Source of the DNA: Cryptomeria japonica
Lineage: Eukaryota; Streptophyta; Pinopsida; Cupressales; Cupressaceae
Direction: 5' to 3'
NCBI RefSeq assembly: GCF_030272615.1
Contig: NC_081413.1
Coordinates: 159,648,849 to 159,712,848 of the forward strand
Length of the DNA: 64,000 nucleotides
Under the pieces are notes generated by a model, which ran no database searches, had not been told where the DNA came from, and worked only from the letters and a program-made list of their open reading frames with translations. The first letter of the stretch is position 1. Every line of letters begins with the position of its first letter. The position numbers were made by a program, and so were the translations under genes. Positions 24,034 to 35,010 of the stretch are shown here, piece by piece.

Positions 24034-24884
24034 GGAGATGTATTCTTTTTCATCAATAGAGGGTGAATCATTTTACAATCTATCACCATCATAGTACCAA
24101 CCGGTTTACAATCCTCCATGCCAAATGTTTTCAACACTTCCTTTACATACTTACTCTAATAGATAAATATTCCACCATCCAATTGTTGGACCTACAACCC
24201 AATGAAAAACTTAATCTCACCAATAAGAGACATTTAAAATTCTTTCTTCATCTCCTCAGAAAATGCCATACATAAATCATCATCACCTCCAAAAAAAATA
24301 TCATCTACAAATAATTAAGCTATCAACACTCTGTCTCCATCAATCTTAAGATATATGTTACTATCCTCACTGGTACGCTGGAATCCTATCTTGATTAGGT
24401 TTGCATGTAATATTTCAAACCATGTCCTCAGTGCCGATTTCAATCCATACAATGTCTTATATAACTTGCAAACCATATATTTATCTTCAGTTAAAGCAAA
24501 TCCATCCGGTTCTTCTATGTACACTTCTTCCTTAAGGATGCCATTAAGAAAACCAGATTTAACATCCATCTGGTAGAGCTTAAATCCTTTAAATGCAACA
24601 TAAGCAAGTAACATTCTTACTCCTTCCAATATTTCCACCAGTGCAAAGGTTTCTCCATAGTCTTCTCCTTCTTCTTGTGCATAGCCTTTGCATACCAACC
24701 TTTCTTTATTCCTCACAACCTTGCCTTCTTCATTCAACTTGTTTCTAAAGATCCAGTTAGTGCCAATCACATTCTTGTCTTCTATTTTGGGAACAAGTGT
24801 CCATGTTTTATTCTTCTCTATCTGATCCAATTCCTCATTCATAGAATTAATCCAATCATCATCCTTCAATGCCTCTCTTACCAT
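24034..24884 (-). pseudogene. Copia reverse transcriptase of element G
   Basis: [80 protein letters not shown] and ICKLYKTLYGLKSALRTWFE-type boxes follow the copia order. The catalytic box LFVDDIFFGG is intact at about 24285-24315, but a TAA lies just before it (near 24316). The palm's ARLEGVR box reads VEILEGVR. The remaining thumb (24290-24034) is in pieces. Sits between integrase and RNase H as normal for copia. Confidence 0.85.
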
Positions 24885-25204
24885 TTTAGGCTCAATAGTT
24901 GAAATCAGACATGAGTTTTCTCTGATTTTCCTTCTTGTTTGTACACCATGATTTTTATCTCTTATTATTTGTTCTTCTGAATTATTTAGTCTAACATACC
25001 TTGGTATTACTGGTTCCGGTGCTATGGCTTCTCCTTCACATTCTTAATCTACTTCATCACTATCTTCATTTACTAGTTGAGCACCTATTTCTGCATTGTT
25101 CTGCTCATTATTGTTTTGTACCTTCGGTTCAACAAACACAAGTTTATCTTCATCTTTCTCAGGTTCAAATCTGTTGGTCTCATCAGATTTCTCAAAAAGT
25201 TCAT

Positions 25205-25925
25205 CTACATCACATTAGTACTCTCAATGATCTTTTTTGTTCTCTTGTTATAACATTTGAAAGCCTTACCCTTTATAGAGTAACCAAGAAAAATACCTTC
25301 ATCACGTTTGATGAAAAATCTACTCCCCAAAATTTTAAAGTAACTTACAGTAGGAGTCTTGCCATGCCATAATATATAAGGTGTTTTATTGTTACCTCTC
25401 TTGACAAGTACCTGGTTCAAAGTGTACACAATAGTTCTAACTTCTTCTCTCCAAAACATTTTCGATACTTCACCTTGAATCAACATGGTTCTAGCAGCTT
25501 CAACAATTGTTCTATTCATCCTCTCTGCTATCCCATTCTGTTGTGGAGTTCTAGGAGCTATCATCTACCTCTTGATTCCCTGTTAATCACAAAACTTCAC
25601 AAATTCATCAGAAGTAAATTCTCCACCCCGGTTAGATCTTGAACATTTCAATTTCTTCTTGGTTTTTTTCTCAACTAAAGATTTGAATGCTTTGAATTTA
25701 CTGAATGCCTCTTACTTTTCTCTCAGAAAAGTTACCCACATCATCTTGGAAAAATCATCAGTGAAAATTATGAAATATCTATTACCAAAAGAACTCTTAG
25801 TCCTCATAGGAACACAAAGATCAATATGAACCAAATGAAGAATATTTTCTAAAGAGAAATACTTACTCTTGAAAGATACAAAATTCATCTTACCCATTTG
25901 ATAGTCTTTACATAACACATTATCC
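25205..25925 (-). pseudogene. Copia integrase of element G
   Basis: 25918-25712 reads ILHLVHIDLCVPMRTKSSFG (first catalytic Asp kept) and MMWVTFLREK. The second catalytic Asp (SDRGGEF in the family) is SNRGGEF at about 25625-25640. The third (NGIAERMNRT) is kept in 25564-25205, which goes on to FWREEVRTIVYTLN and EGIFLGYSIKGKAFKCYN. TAA/TAG stops near 25711 and 25575 separate the parts. It would insert element DNA in the nucleus. Confidence 0.8.
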
Positions 25926-26467
25926 AGTTTAACAAGTCAGGGCAAACCTCTCACAATACTTGATTTACTAACCTTTATCAAATTGTCAAAATTAACATGA
26001 CAAAATCTCTTGTGTCATAACTAGTTGTCTTCAATCTTTGCCACCAAAAAACTATTCACATTAATATTCAGATGAAAAATATTACCTCTTGTCTACTTTC
26101 CAGTAGCAATCAATTCTCCATTACTTCCAAGAATCATGCACACTACACTTTTAAATTCTAAAAGATATCCCTTATCATTTAATTTACCAACACTCAAAAG
26201 ACTATGTTTTAATCCATCAACCCAAAATACATCATCTACATTGCTTTTTCCATTTAATGAAATATTTCCTTTACATTAAACCATGCAGGGTGTATTGTTA
26301 CCAAATATTACCACACCGCCATCAAATTCTTCAAGGGATAAGAACTTGTTTCTATCATCGATCATGTGGTGTGAGCAACCATTATCTATTATCCATTCAT
26401 CACTGCTATCCACGTGAGACACAAATTCCTTTTCATAAGTCAAAACTTCCTTCACAACAAAAAACAC
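25926..26467 (-). pseudogene. Protease and pre-integrase zinc region of element G
   Basis: 26467-26276 holds EWIIDNGCSHHMIDDRNKFL, the copia protease box, where D-S-G of the family is D-N-G. FDGGVVIFGNNTPC follows. After a stop near 26275 the sequence continues as the gag-pre-integrase zinc region: His pair near 26000 and Cys pair ending near 25915 (CKDYQMGKM). Confidence 0.7.
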
Positions 26468-26530
26468 GATCTCCTCAATATCATCATCTTCTAATTCTTC
26501 ATCAGTTACTCCTTCATCAACTACAACATA

Positions 26531-27336
26531 TCAATGTTTATGTCCTTTTCCTTTGAATTTCTTGAACTTTTCTTTTCTATCAGTGTTAGGACAATTCACA
26601 GCAATGTGTCCAATCTTATTGTAGGAAAAACACTTGAAGGGTAATCTACCTTTATACTTATCGGTGCCTCTAGGAAATCTTTTAGCCAATAGTGCCTCAA
26701 GTTCCATCAGATGATCTTCATTATCATCCTCACCTTTGATACCACCATGACTAGACCTGCAATCATGATTATGACAAATATCCTTTCCTTTCCTAATAGA
26801 TTTATCGGTTACAGAAGCTTTAAAAGAAGATTTAGATGATTTTGAAACACTATTATCAAAGTTGTTTAACTCAAATGCAATCAACTTTCCAATTAGAGAA
26901 TCAAGAGTGACTTTATCTTTAGAGATAGATCTCAGTTCTTGAATTGTAGAAACTCTAATAGCATACTGTGGTAGGAGAGTTCTAAGCATTTTACTAACAA
27001 CAATATCATCATCAATCTTACCTCCAACACTCTTAATGCCACCTACAACCTCTTTAATCCTTGTACCATATTGTGCAATGCTCTCACCCTCAACCATTTT
27101 CATGTCATCAAATTTGCCTCTTAAACTTTCTTCTTTTGCTGTTTGAACATGTTCATCTCCTCCATAAATCAATTCTAATTTCTCCCATACCTCAAATGCA
27201 ATTTTTAATCCATGAACATCTATATACTCAGAATCAGATAAATTACTTACAATTGCTTCCTAGGCTTGAATGTTTTCTTGTTATTCTTTAAGCTCATCCG
27301 GTGCCAAGGGGCTAGTAGTAGGAGCAACATACTTGT
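26531..27336 (-). pseudogene. Gag of element G, N-terminus missing
   Basis: On the minus strand 27336 starts NKYVAPTTSPLAPDELKE and runs through two stops to IYGGDEHVQTAKEESLRGKF, MKMVEGESIAQYGTRIKEVV and LPQYAIRVSTIQELRSI, the UBN2-type copia gag. A single zinc knuckle CFSYNKIGHIAVNC (about 26630-26590) has its second Cys changed to Tyr. The first roughly 40 codons and any primer site are missing at the 27350 junction. Confidence 0.8.
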
Positions 27337-27350
27337 TCATCACATGAAGC

Positions 27351-27373
27351 GGGGGGGGGGGGGGGGGGGGGGG
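27351..27373. repeat. 23-base G homopolymer at the F/G junction
   Basis: An uninterrupted run of 23 G. It is the expanded C-tract of the F LTR tail read on the other strand (normal copies here have 6-10). It joins the LTR directly to the broken gag of G. Assembly length may be inexact. Confidence 0.85.
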
Positions 27374-27802
27374 TGAATCAGTATTAACAATAATTTCAAA
27401 CTTAAAACTTGAACTTAAAAAACTTATTCAAATCAAACATAAACCAGTAATAAACTCTTTACCATTATCGACAATCATTGATAACCAACTGTTAAATCAA
27501 TTTATTAGAACAACTCATTAATTTTTCATCAATATGCATAAAATGGAAGTAAAACATAACAACACATAAAAACATTCACCATATGAACACCATGTTTTTC
27601 ATGTGGAAACCCAAATAGGGAAAAACCATGGTGGGAATTGGTACCCACAAAAAATGTACACTCTTTCGGAATGCGCTTTGTTAGGAGCCTAGCCTGGTTA
27701 GAAGCTTACAATGATGCCCTGTTAGGAGAAGACCCTGTTAGGAGTCACCCGGTTAAGGGATTTAGATGATGAGCCCTGCTAGGAGCTTTGAACTGTTAGG
27801 AT
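27351..27802 (-). repeat. 5' LTR of element F, part 1 (up to the D insertion)
   Basis: Aligns with 20012-20449 of the 3' LTR (for example CAATAATTTCAAACTTAAAA in both). It holds the GGTTTTTCCCTATTTGGG block (about 27610-27632) and the repeat array. It stops at GTTAGGAT, where TGTATATACC of element D begins. LTR sequence matching about 20450-21127 is absent from both pieces. Confidence 0.8.
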
Positions 27803-28531
27803 TGTATATACCTAAAAATGGTCTGAAGATAATTAATTAAATAAGCAATTATTTAATTAATCCCCCTTCCCAATTTAATTGAATTCATTAGCAATTTGAT
27901 TCAATCCCTTTCATCTACTTATTAAAAAATCTAAGAATTTATTTAATAGGTTCATTTCAATAGTCGCCCTTGATTAATTAATCTGAATTAATTAATCCTC
28001 CCCCCATTTAATTCATTTCTTCTAATCCTCTAATTAATTAAAACAAATTAATTTATGAGTTGTTGAAAGTTAATTAGCCTTTTTCCTATTATTTGAATTT
28101 TTAGATTCAAATTACCCCTCCCCCCATTTAATTCATTTCTTCTAATCCCCTAATTAATTAAAAGAAATTAATTTATGAGTTGTTGAAAGTTAATTAGCCT
28201 TTTTCCTATTATTTGAATTTTTAAATTCAAATTACCCACATGCCTCCTAACTTCTAACCACCTAACCTAACCATCCCTTAGCCTAACTCATTCCACCTAA
28301 CCTTGGGTTTAACTAACCCTATCCTATCTTGCACATCCTAACCTCCTTATCCTAACCTCCTATGGTGTGGATATACTCCCCTGGGGACACATGGCACTTA
28401 TGCCACATGTCTCCTCCCTTGGACACTTTCCCTCTTATGATAAAGTCTCCTTGACACTTGTCACCACAAAGATGACAAGTGTCCCTCCCTCCAACCTCTT
28501 CTCCAACCTCCTCCAATTTCACCCTTGATAT
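27803..28531 (+). repeat. 5' LTR of element D, part 1
   Basis: Starts TGTATATACCTAAAAATG and is rich in AATTAATTAA, like the 6009 LTR and H. Contains a 120-base tandem duplication (28001-28238), then a C/T-rich stretch (CCTAACCTAACC-like, 28250-28360). Ends at the insertion point of B with GATAT. Confidence 0.75.
28001..28238. repeat. Tandem duplication, period 120
   Basis: CCCCCATTTAATTCATTTCT starts both copies at 28001 and 28121. They differ at only a few positions (for example CCTCTAATT versus CCCCTAATT). It lies in the D LTR first part. Confidence 0.9.
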
Positions 28532-29315
28532 TGTTGGAAAATGCACACTCCAATGATAAATTGTAGGTGATTTAAGGTATTGTCATTGATGGAAACCTTA
28601 CAATCATATGATACCGGCAGACACTGACACCGATAGACTCTACACTAGCATACAGTTCACTGGCACCGAAAAGAAAGACTACCGGCACCATGGCCGACAT
28701 GAATTTTGTTTATTATATTTTGTATTTAATTGTAAAATCTTTTTGTAAGTCAACATGGTGGATTGTAATAAGACTCATATAAGTATGAGATATTTTAGAT
28801 CATTTAGGAGATGTATATGTGGAAGGATTATTGTAGACCTAATATGCGAATTGTAAGGCAAATTTTGGATAAGGGTTTATGATTATTGCAGAGCTTAAAT
28901 TGGTACTAAACTTGGCATAGAAGATGCTGATCTAAAGCAGTACATGACATTTGATTTGTATAATCCATTTTGTAAGTCAGTGAGACTTATTTTGTAACTG
29001 AGCAGTGAGCTCTATACACTTGGCCTTCCTACATGTACAGGGTCCTATTGTAACAGTAATATTCTCTTATTGGCCAATAAAAGAATATTGTGGGTCACAA
29101 ATCCCACCGAGGTTTTTTCCACACTAGGTTTCCTCGTTAAAACATTGTGTTATGGTGTGTCTTTCATGTTGTGGTTGTTATTCTTATTTACTGCATTACT
29201 TTTACTTTATCAGTACACGGTTTTGAATTTCTTTTCATATAATAAGTTAAGAAAATTAATATACCAGTCAGATATTGATTCACCCCCCCTGTCAGTATCT
29301 TTGGGAATCCTAACA
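28532..29315 (+). repeat. 5' LTR of element B
   Basis: Starts TGTTGGAAAATGCACAC, ends AATCCTAACA. Has several ACCGG/ACCGA motifs in the first 160 bases and the shared block CCCACCGAGGTTTTTTCC near 29104-29125. Ends with CACCCCCCCTGTCAGTATC. Confidence 0.9.
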
Positions 29316-29316
29316 A

Positions 29317-29333
29317 TTGGTATTAGAGCCTGG
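29317..29333 (+). other. Primer binding site of element B
   Basis: TTGGTATTAGAGCCTGG starts one base after the LTR end. It is the copia initiator-Met tRNA complement with one change. Confidence 0.85.
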
Positions 29334-29386
29334 TCCCCTATTTTCAAAAGCTTAACAGCTTAAGGAAGATCTTGACACTAGTAGAG

Positions 29387-30499
29387 ATGGAAAACTTGAG
29401 AAAGCAATTGGAAACAACTCTTTCAGACTATGATGCAAAAAAGGTTAAGAATATCAAACTTGAAGATGATCAGAAGGCTGTACAGGATATCATTCAAGGA
29501 CTTCAATAAAATCTCACTATTGCAAGGAATAAGAGAAGAGAACTTTGTGAAAAGATGCAGAATAATGATGACGAAAAAGAAACTCTTAATGATCTAGTGA
29601 ACAAACTAAGACAAGAAAACAGTACAATGAAGAATGAGATGCAAGATATGTCTATGAGATTTTGTAAATAAATTGAAGATAGAAAGAAGAATGAAGATGA
29701 CTTGGTTAGAGGACTAAATGATGTTGGAAATGAAAACACAAGACTTAGTCATGAAAATAATATGTTAAAGACAGATTTGATGCATACACAAAATGATAGA
29801 ACTAAACTTATGAGACAGAAAGGAATCTTGGAAAATAAATTGGCTACTACAAATCAACACAAGGAGATATTCAAGAAAAGTTCAGAAGAACTTGATGACA
29901 TGCTAAAGAATCAGAAACCTAATGGTGATACAAATAGTCTTGGCTTTGAAGTTGGTGAAAGCTCTGGTACTGCAAACAATCATGATCATAGTAAACCGGT
30001 AAGACAACCTAATGCTTACAAATTTAATGGGAAATTCTTTAAGTGTAACAAGTATGGTCATAGAGCAAATTAGTGTAGATCTAGAAATTATCAGAACACT
30101 AATATACCCACTAGTCACTGTTCTAAATGCAAGAAAGTTGGTCATAATTCAGAAAATTGCATAATGAATGTAAGATATTATGTTTGTGGAATATTTGGAC
30201 ACTTATCTAATCAATGCAGAACACACATTGGCATAGGATATGGGAAAGCTATTCAGAAAAACAATGTGACTTGTTATGCTTGTAACAAGATTGGACATAT
30301 TGCAAAATTCTGTAGAAGTAAGACATCACTGACAAATAACAAAGGACCCAGCTTGAAAGGTAAAGAAAAAGTTGAAGAGGTAAAGCAAGAATTCTCAAAA
30401 CAATGGATTAGAAAGTTAGATCAAAATGTTGATGGGAATAATCCTCCACTAGCAGAACAAAGTATCACTCCACCGACAAGAGACTCTTCATCTAACTAA
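29387..30499 (+). pseudogene. Gag-like protein of element B: coiled coil and four zinc knuckles
   Basis: One frame of about 371 codons runs from ATG 29387 (MENLRKQLETTLSDYDAKK) to TAA 30497, with three in-frame stops (TAA 29507, TAA about 29667, TAG about 30071). Codons 1-200 are highly charged with heptad leucines and likely coiled coil. Four CCHC knuckles follow from about 30040: FKCNKYGHRAN-stop-C (first Cys changed to Phe context, last Cys after the TAG), CSKCKKVGHNSENC, VCGIFGHLSNQC (first Cys replaced by Tyr), CYACNKIGHIAKFC. Same plan and several identical words as the gag of element A. Lacks the usual UBN2-type gag core of C, G and J. Probably packages B RNA, with enzymes supplied in trans. 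Confidence 0.8.
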
Positions 30500-30652
30500 A
30501 GGAAAATCCTTTGGGGGTTTGGCAACAAATTGAAAAATATGCTAATATACCCTCAGATGATGGTGAGAAGTTGAATTACTTCTTTACCGATAGATGAGTT
30601 AAGTTTGACTTAACTGGAAGGCATTAAATGTGGTAGTTGAAGAAAATAATAT

Positions 30653-30659
30653 TATAAAG
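30653..30659 (+). promoter_or_regulatory. TATA-like box upstream of the second ORF of B
   Basis: TATAAAG lies 141 bases before ATG 30800, followed by a C/T- and A-rich leader without ATG in frame. A possible internal promoter for the second reading region. Motif only. Confidence 0.3.
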
Positions 30660-30799
30660 CAAGTGTTTTGGCTCTTTTTCATTCATCAAGCATTCAAATC
30701 TCTGAGAGTGTGAAAATCCCGAGCGAAGGCATCCCTAGCAAAAAGTGAAGCAGTTCATCTAAGCACTCATCCTAAAGGCAGACTGAGGTATTTATAACT

Positions 30800-33700
30800 A
30801 TGGCTTCTTCATCTGCACCTGAATTTATTAAAAACCCTATTGTTATTGAGGTTATCAAGCATCCTAGACCCGTATTCAAACTTATTCCTAAAATTGTGAA
30901 AAAGGATGATACCCTAGGAGCATTTTCAAAAATACCTAAGGGAGTAGTTTATGCAGAGGATTCTAGAATATACATACATTGTCATATTGAAGAATTAGGA
31001 GATGATGAAATAAAGAACATGTATAGGACTGTGATTTGTGATATAAATGGAAATATCAAACCGGAACACAAGGTAGTGGAAACCTTAGGTTTTGTGGATA
31101 TTCTTAGCATTCCTAATTTTCCTAAAGATGTAATAAGAATAGTCCTAATCAGAGTCCATGCCGAATTCTTTTGGCTGGATTCCATCCATAAGATCACTAA
31201 AGAAGCAGTTAGGGCAGTAACAGGTTTACCTTCCACCGGTAGCAGGCCTAACAGAACTAAGAAAGTTCCAAATGAGATTGTGACAACCTTAACTGGCACA
31301 ACTTTTGACAAAATATCCCTAAGAGTCAATGATGTGAAGGACATCAATGTTAGATTTGTTAGTATGATTCTTGGCTATAAGGCTACACATGCAAATAGGT
31401 TAAACTTTGTATCCAACCTATGTATTAAAAGTGCATATCACATGGTGAACGATAATAAAAGAATAGATGTGTGTGAATGGCTTAAAGATGAATTGATAGA
31501 CAACCTGAAGAAAATCAAAGGTGATAAGAAGGGAACTTTTAGATTTGGAAATCTGCTTGTATGTTTAATGATATACATTACCAAGGAAGTACCCGGTATT
31601 GGTAGGAAAGACTTTGGTTTTGATATACTGGTAGGAAAGCAACTATTGGACATATTGAACAACATGGGAGATGACAGAGAGAAACATATACATGAACATT
31701 TTTAAGCACTGAAGGCTCAAATGAAGACAAAAATAAGGCCATCTCAAGCAATTGTTGATAAATATCAAAAAGAGATATGCTTTGTAATTAAGAAAGATGA
31801 AATCTGGATGGAGGTGGTTGTCCCTAGAACTCCTTGGGTAACCCAGATGGGATATGAAACAGATGATAACATCATTGAGACTTATGTAAAAGCCCTCCTT
31901 GAAGCACCAAAGGAACCATCTAAGAAAGTGTTTGGCAATGCAGAAACAATTGAGAGTGGTATCCAATCTCAGAAAAGAGTCAAGAAAATTGAACAAATAG
32001 TGAGGAAAGGTACAAGATAAGATAAAGCAATTAAGGAAGATGTATTAAACAAAACTGGTATCAAGGAAAGTGAGCTGGGAGGACTTCAACTGGAAGCTCA
32101 TCTTTCACCGGTTGCAACTTCTTCTGAAAGTGATATACCGGCTGAGTTCAAAATGGTAGAAAGGAAAAGAAAACCCTCACTGGCACCCTCACCTACACCC
32201 AGAAGGACAAGACAAAAGCAACAGGTAGTTAGGCCTCCAACAAAGAAGTTAACTCCAAAGAAAAAGAAGGTAAAATAGGCTATTGCTCCACTATACAACT
32301 TCTAAATGAAATAACTGAGGATGGAAAATTGAAAAATATTAGCAAGCTGTATAACACACTTTCTAATGATGATAAAGAGAGTGTAGAGAATAGTGTAATT
32401 TTACACTTAGATATATACAATAAATTTCTGATGGAAATTATTGATGATATACCCAATGATTTATACTGAAGACTAGAAACTAGAAGGGTAGCTATTGCTG
32501 AGTTAGATAAAAAGATAAAAATAGAAAAATTACATGCAGTTCACCCAATGAACTCCACTAAAGAGATAGATGAATTATTCAGTGAGGCCAATCGGACAGT
32601 ATTTTCAATCAGTTACCAACATGTAGCACTAATGGCAGGCAGAGTGAATGAAATCATTAAAGAAACTATAGATCAATGGGATATATTCTTTGTTGAAAAA
32701 GAAAAACAAGAAGAACTTAAAATATCTAAGACCATCTGAGTCTACCAAAAGGACAAGGATAAGGGGAAAGGTAAGGTAGGTGGACCTCCAAGCCTAAAGA
32801 TAACTGATAACCTGCCCCCACCTCTTTCTGATACTCCATCGATAGAAACTATTGACAACAATCGATAACAGAGAGTATGGAGACTCCTCATGAGGATACA
32901 AATCCTAAGTCTGAAATTTTGTACACTATGAACATAGACACCCAAGAGGTAAATATTGTTGTTGATAAAGAGACCACTAAAGGTAAGAAGAAAGATGTGA
33001 CTACTGAGCCATCAGCTGCAGATGTTGAGATTGGGGTTGAGATACAAAATAAACAGTCAGTTGATCCCCTGTCTACTGGAATGGTGACTGATACTAAACC
33101 CATTGAGCTAGAGCAACCAGCTGACAACACAGAGAAACCTGTTGAGAAATTGACAGTGGATAGTACAAAGGTGCATACTGAGAATCTGACAGTGAATACT
33201 GAGACTTCATCATAGAAACTGGCAGTAGAGAGCACAATGAAACCCACTGAGGCACAAGTTGAGAAACATGAACAATAATAGGTTGAGGTATAGGTTCATG
33301 CAGAGATAGTGCCATCGACAATAGCTGAGAAACCCAAGCCTTTGCTAGTAGAAATGCAAACACAAACTGACCTACCAGAGGTCAATACAAGCAAAGAGGT
33401 TACTCACACCGACGAAATGTAGATTGTTGGTTCTTCCATGACAGAATTCAAACCAACAAATGTGACAGAGGTATTATTGGATTCCATTAAGAAAATCACA
33501 GAATGTAGTGCACAAGCATATAAGGCTATTGATGATAGAATTCCTATTCTAAAATTGATAGCACCCAGGTGCGATGTGGAAAATAAAGATTCTTTAAATC
33601 AACTAGACACATTGTCTAAGTATATCACTGGTAACATTTTGATAGTTGATCAGATTAATGAGGAGACATTTAATGAAAAATTGGATAAAGAAAAATAGAA

Positions 33701-34231
33701 ATTCTTTGATGAGAAAATAAAGAAGTGCATGGGACACATTGATGCCCTTTTACCGGCACTAAGCAAAATAATAAAGGAGTTTAAAGAGTTGTATAGAGAC
33801 ACATGTAAGACTAATACTTTGATAGTAGATATAGACAAGGAGATAAGTAAGGTACATAAAGAAATAAATGATATAGCTGACAATTTCATTATTCATCTGA
33901 ACCATTATTAGTTATAGAGAAGGAAATAGCAGGTTTTGAGGAGAAACTTGAAAAATTTGAAAAAGAGAAGGAAACAATAAAAGGAAAGGCAAAAGATCTT
34001 AAATGCAGACTCAGTCCCAAATTGGACTACCTCATCTCTTTGAGAAAAGAGATCTCAGAGGCACTTGTTCAAGGACTGAAGACATCGGAAGAGAAAATGC
34101 ATCACCTCATTGGTACAATTCAAAGAACAGAGGCAACTTTGAAGGACAACGAAAGGTTCACTAAGAGCTTGAATTTTATATTGGCAGACGTTTTCCAAAT
34201 TGTAACCAACCAGTTACAAGGATCAAGTTGA
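30800..34231 (+). pseudogene. Long second ORF of element B, unknown protein
   Basis: Starts MASSSAPEFIKNPIVIEVIK. An open 301-codon first part is globular: YAEDSRIYIHCHIEELGDDE, EAVRAVTGLPSTGSRPNR, VRFVSMILGYKATHANRL, FRFGNLLVCLMIYITKEVPG. After TAA 31703 the same frame goes on to about 32276 (KTKIRPSQAIVDKYQKEICF, later the basic run RKRKPSLAPSPTPRRTRQKQ and TKKLTPKKKKVK). Then in shifted frames come ISKLYNTLSNDDKESV, a Thr/Glu/Val-rich acidic repeat-like stretch (32877-33400), and a long helical, coiled-coil C-terminus (33438-34231, e.g. EKEIAGFEEKLEKFEKEKET). About 1,140 codons, perhaps seven or more breaks. No catalytic motif, signal peptide or clear membrane segment. The GLPSTG and ILGYKA words weakly recall plant transposon-associated domains; this is a guess. 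It replaces pol in position. Confidence 0.7.
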
Positions 34232-34459
34232 AACTGCACTCAGTTGACACTTTGACAACCTTTGTCATTGATGTCAAAGGGGGAGTAGTTGAACTGAGAA
34301 AAATGATCAGAAGAAAGACACCATTAGCTTAGGGGGAGCACACCTTTTTGATAACATAGTTTTGGTAAGACAATTTTGGCAAATTCTTTTTGGATAACAT
34401 TTTTGGATTCTTTTTGGATTTTTCTCATGAATATTGCCATCAATCCCAAAGGGGGAGAT
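34232..34459 (+). other. 3' untranslated region of B with three purine tracts
   Basis: CAAAGGGGGAG at 34275-34286, TTAGGGGGAGCA at 34329-34339 and CAAAGGGGGAGAT at 34447-34459, the last directly abutting the 3' LTR. Each of the first and last follows a CATTGATGTC/CATCAATCC context. Confidence 0.8.
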
Positions 34460-34952
34460 TGTTGGTAAATGCACACTCCAATGAGAAATTGTAGGTGATT
34501 TAAGGTATTGTCATTGATGACAACCTTACAATCATATGATACCGACAAACATTGACACCGACACTCTACACCGACATACAATTCACCGACACTGAAAAGA
34601 AAGACTATCGACACCATGGCCGACAATAATTTTGTTTAATTGTATTTTGTATTTAATTGTAAAATATTTTTGTAAGCTGACATGGTGGATTGTAATAAGA
34701 CTCATATAAGTATGAGATCTTGTAGATCATTTAGGAGATGTATATGTGGAAGGATTATTGTAGACCTAATATGCGAATTGTAAGGTAGATTTTGGATAAG
34801 GGTTTATGTTTATTGCAGAGCTTAAACCGGTATTGAACCTGGCATAGAAGATGTTGATCTGAAGCAATACATGACATTGGATTTGTATAATCCATTTTGT
34901 AAGTCAGTGAGACTTCTTTTGTAACTGAGCAGTGAGCTCTAGGCACTTGGCA
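34460..34952 (+). repeat. 3' LTR of element B, part 1
   Basis: Starts TGTTGGTAAATGCACAC and aligns with 28532 onwards to AGTGAGCTCTAGGCACTTGGCA, where element C begins. Continues at 43377. Confidence 0.9.
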
Positions 34953-35010
34953 TGTTGGCATTATAATAGACAAAGGGAGATTGTTGGCATTATAATAGAC
35001 AAAGGGAGAT
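34953..35010 (+). repeat. Duplicated 29-base unit at the LTR start of C
   Basis: TGTTGGCATTATAATAGACA plus AAGGGAGAT occurs at 34953-34981 and 34982-35010, then a third TGTTGGCATT starts at 35011. Each unit contains an LTR start preceded by a purine tract. The 3' LTR has the same arrangement (41098-41158). Confidence 0.9.

Larger units (their letters stand above)
21714..27350 (-). mobile_element. Copia element G, 5' LTR and gag start lost
   Basis: One LTR (21714-23212) is followed, reading the minus strand backwards, by purine tract, RNase H, RT, integrase, protease and gag. Gag breaks off at its N-terminus at 27350, where a 23-base G run joins it to the 5' LTR of F. A deletion taking the G 5' LTR and most of the F interior explains this. 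No second LTR of G is present, so the target duplication cannot be tested. Confidence 0.75.

Noticed and set aside
24355-25372. Plus-strand open frames in 24355-25372
   Set aside because: They are antisense shadows of the RT and integrase of element G, whose motifs are clear on the minus strand.
30982-32020. Minus-strand Ser/Phe/Leu-rich frames opposite the second ORF of B
   Set aside because: Shadow frames: the plus strand has the coherent, longer protein with normal composition.
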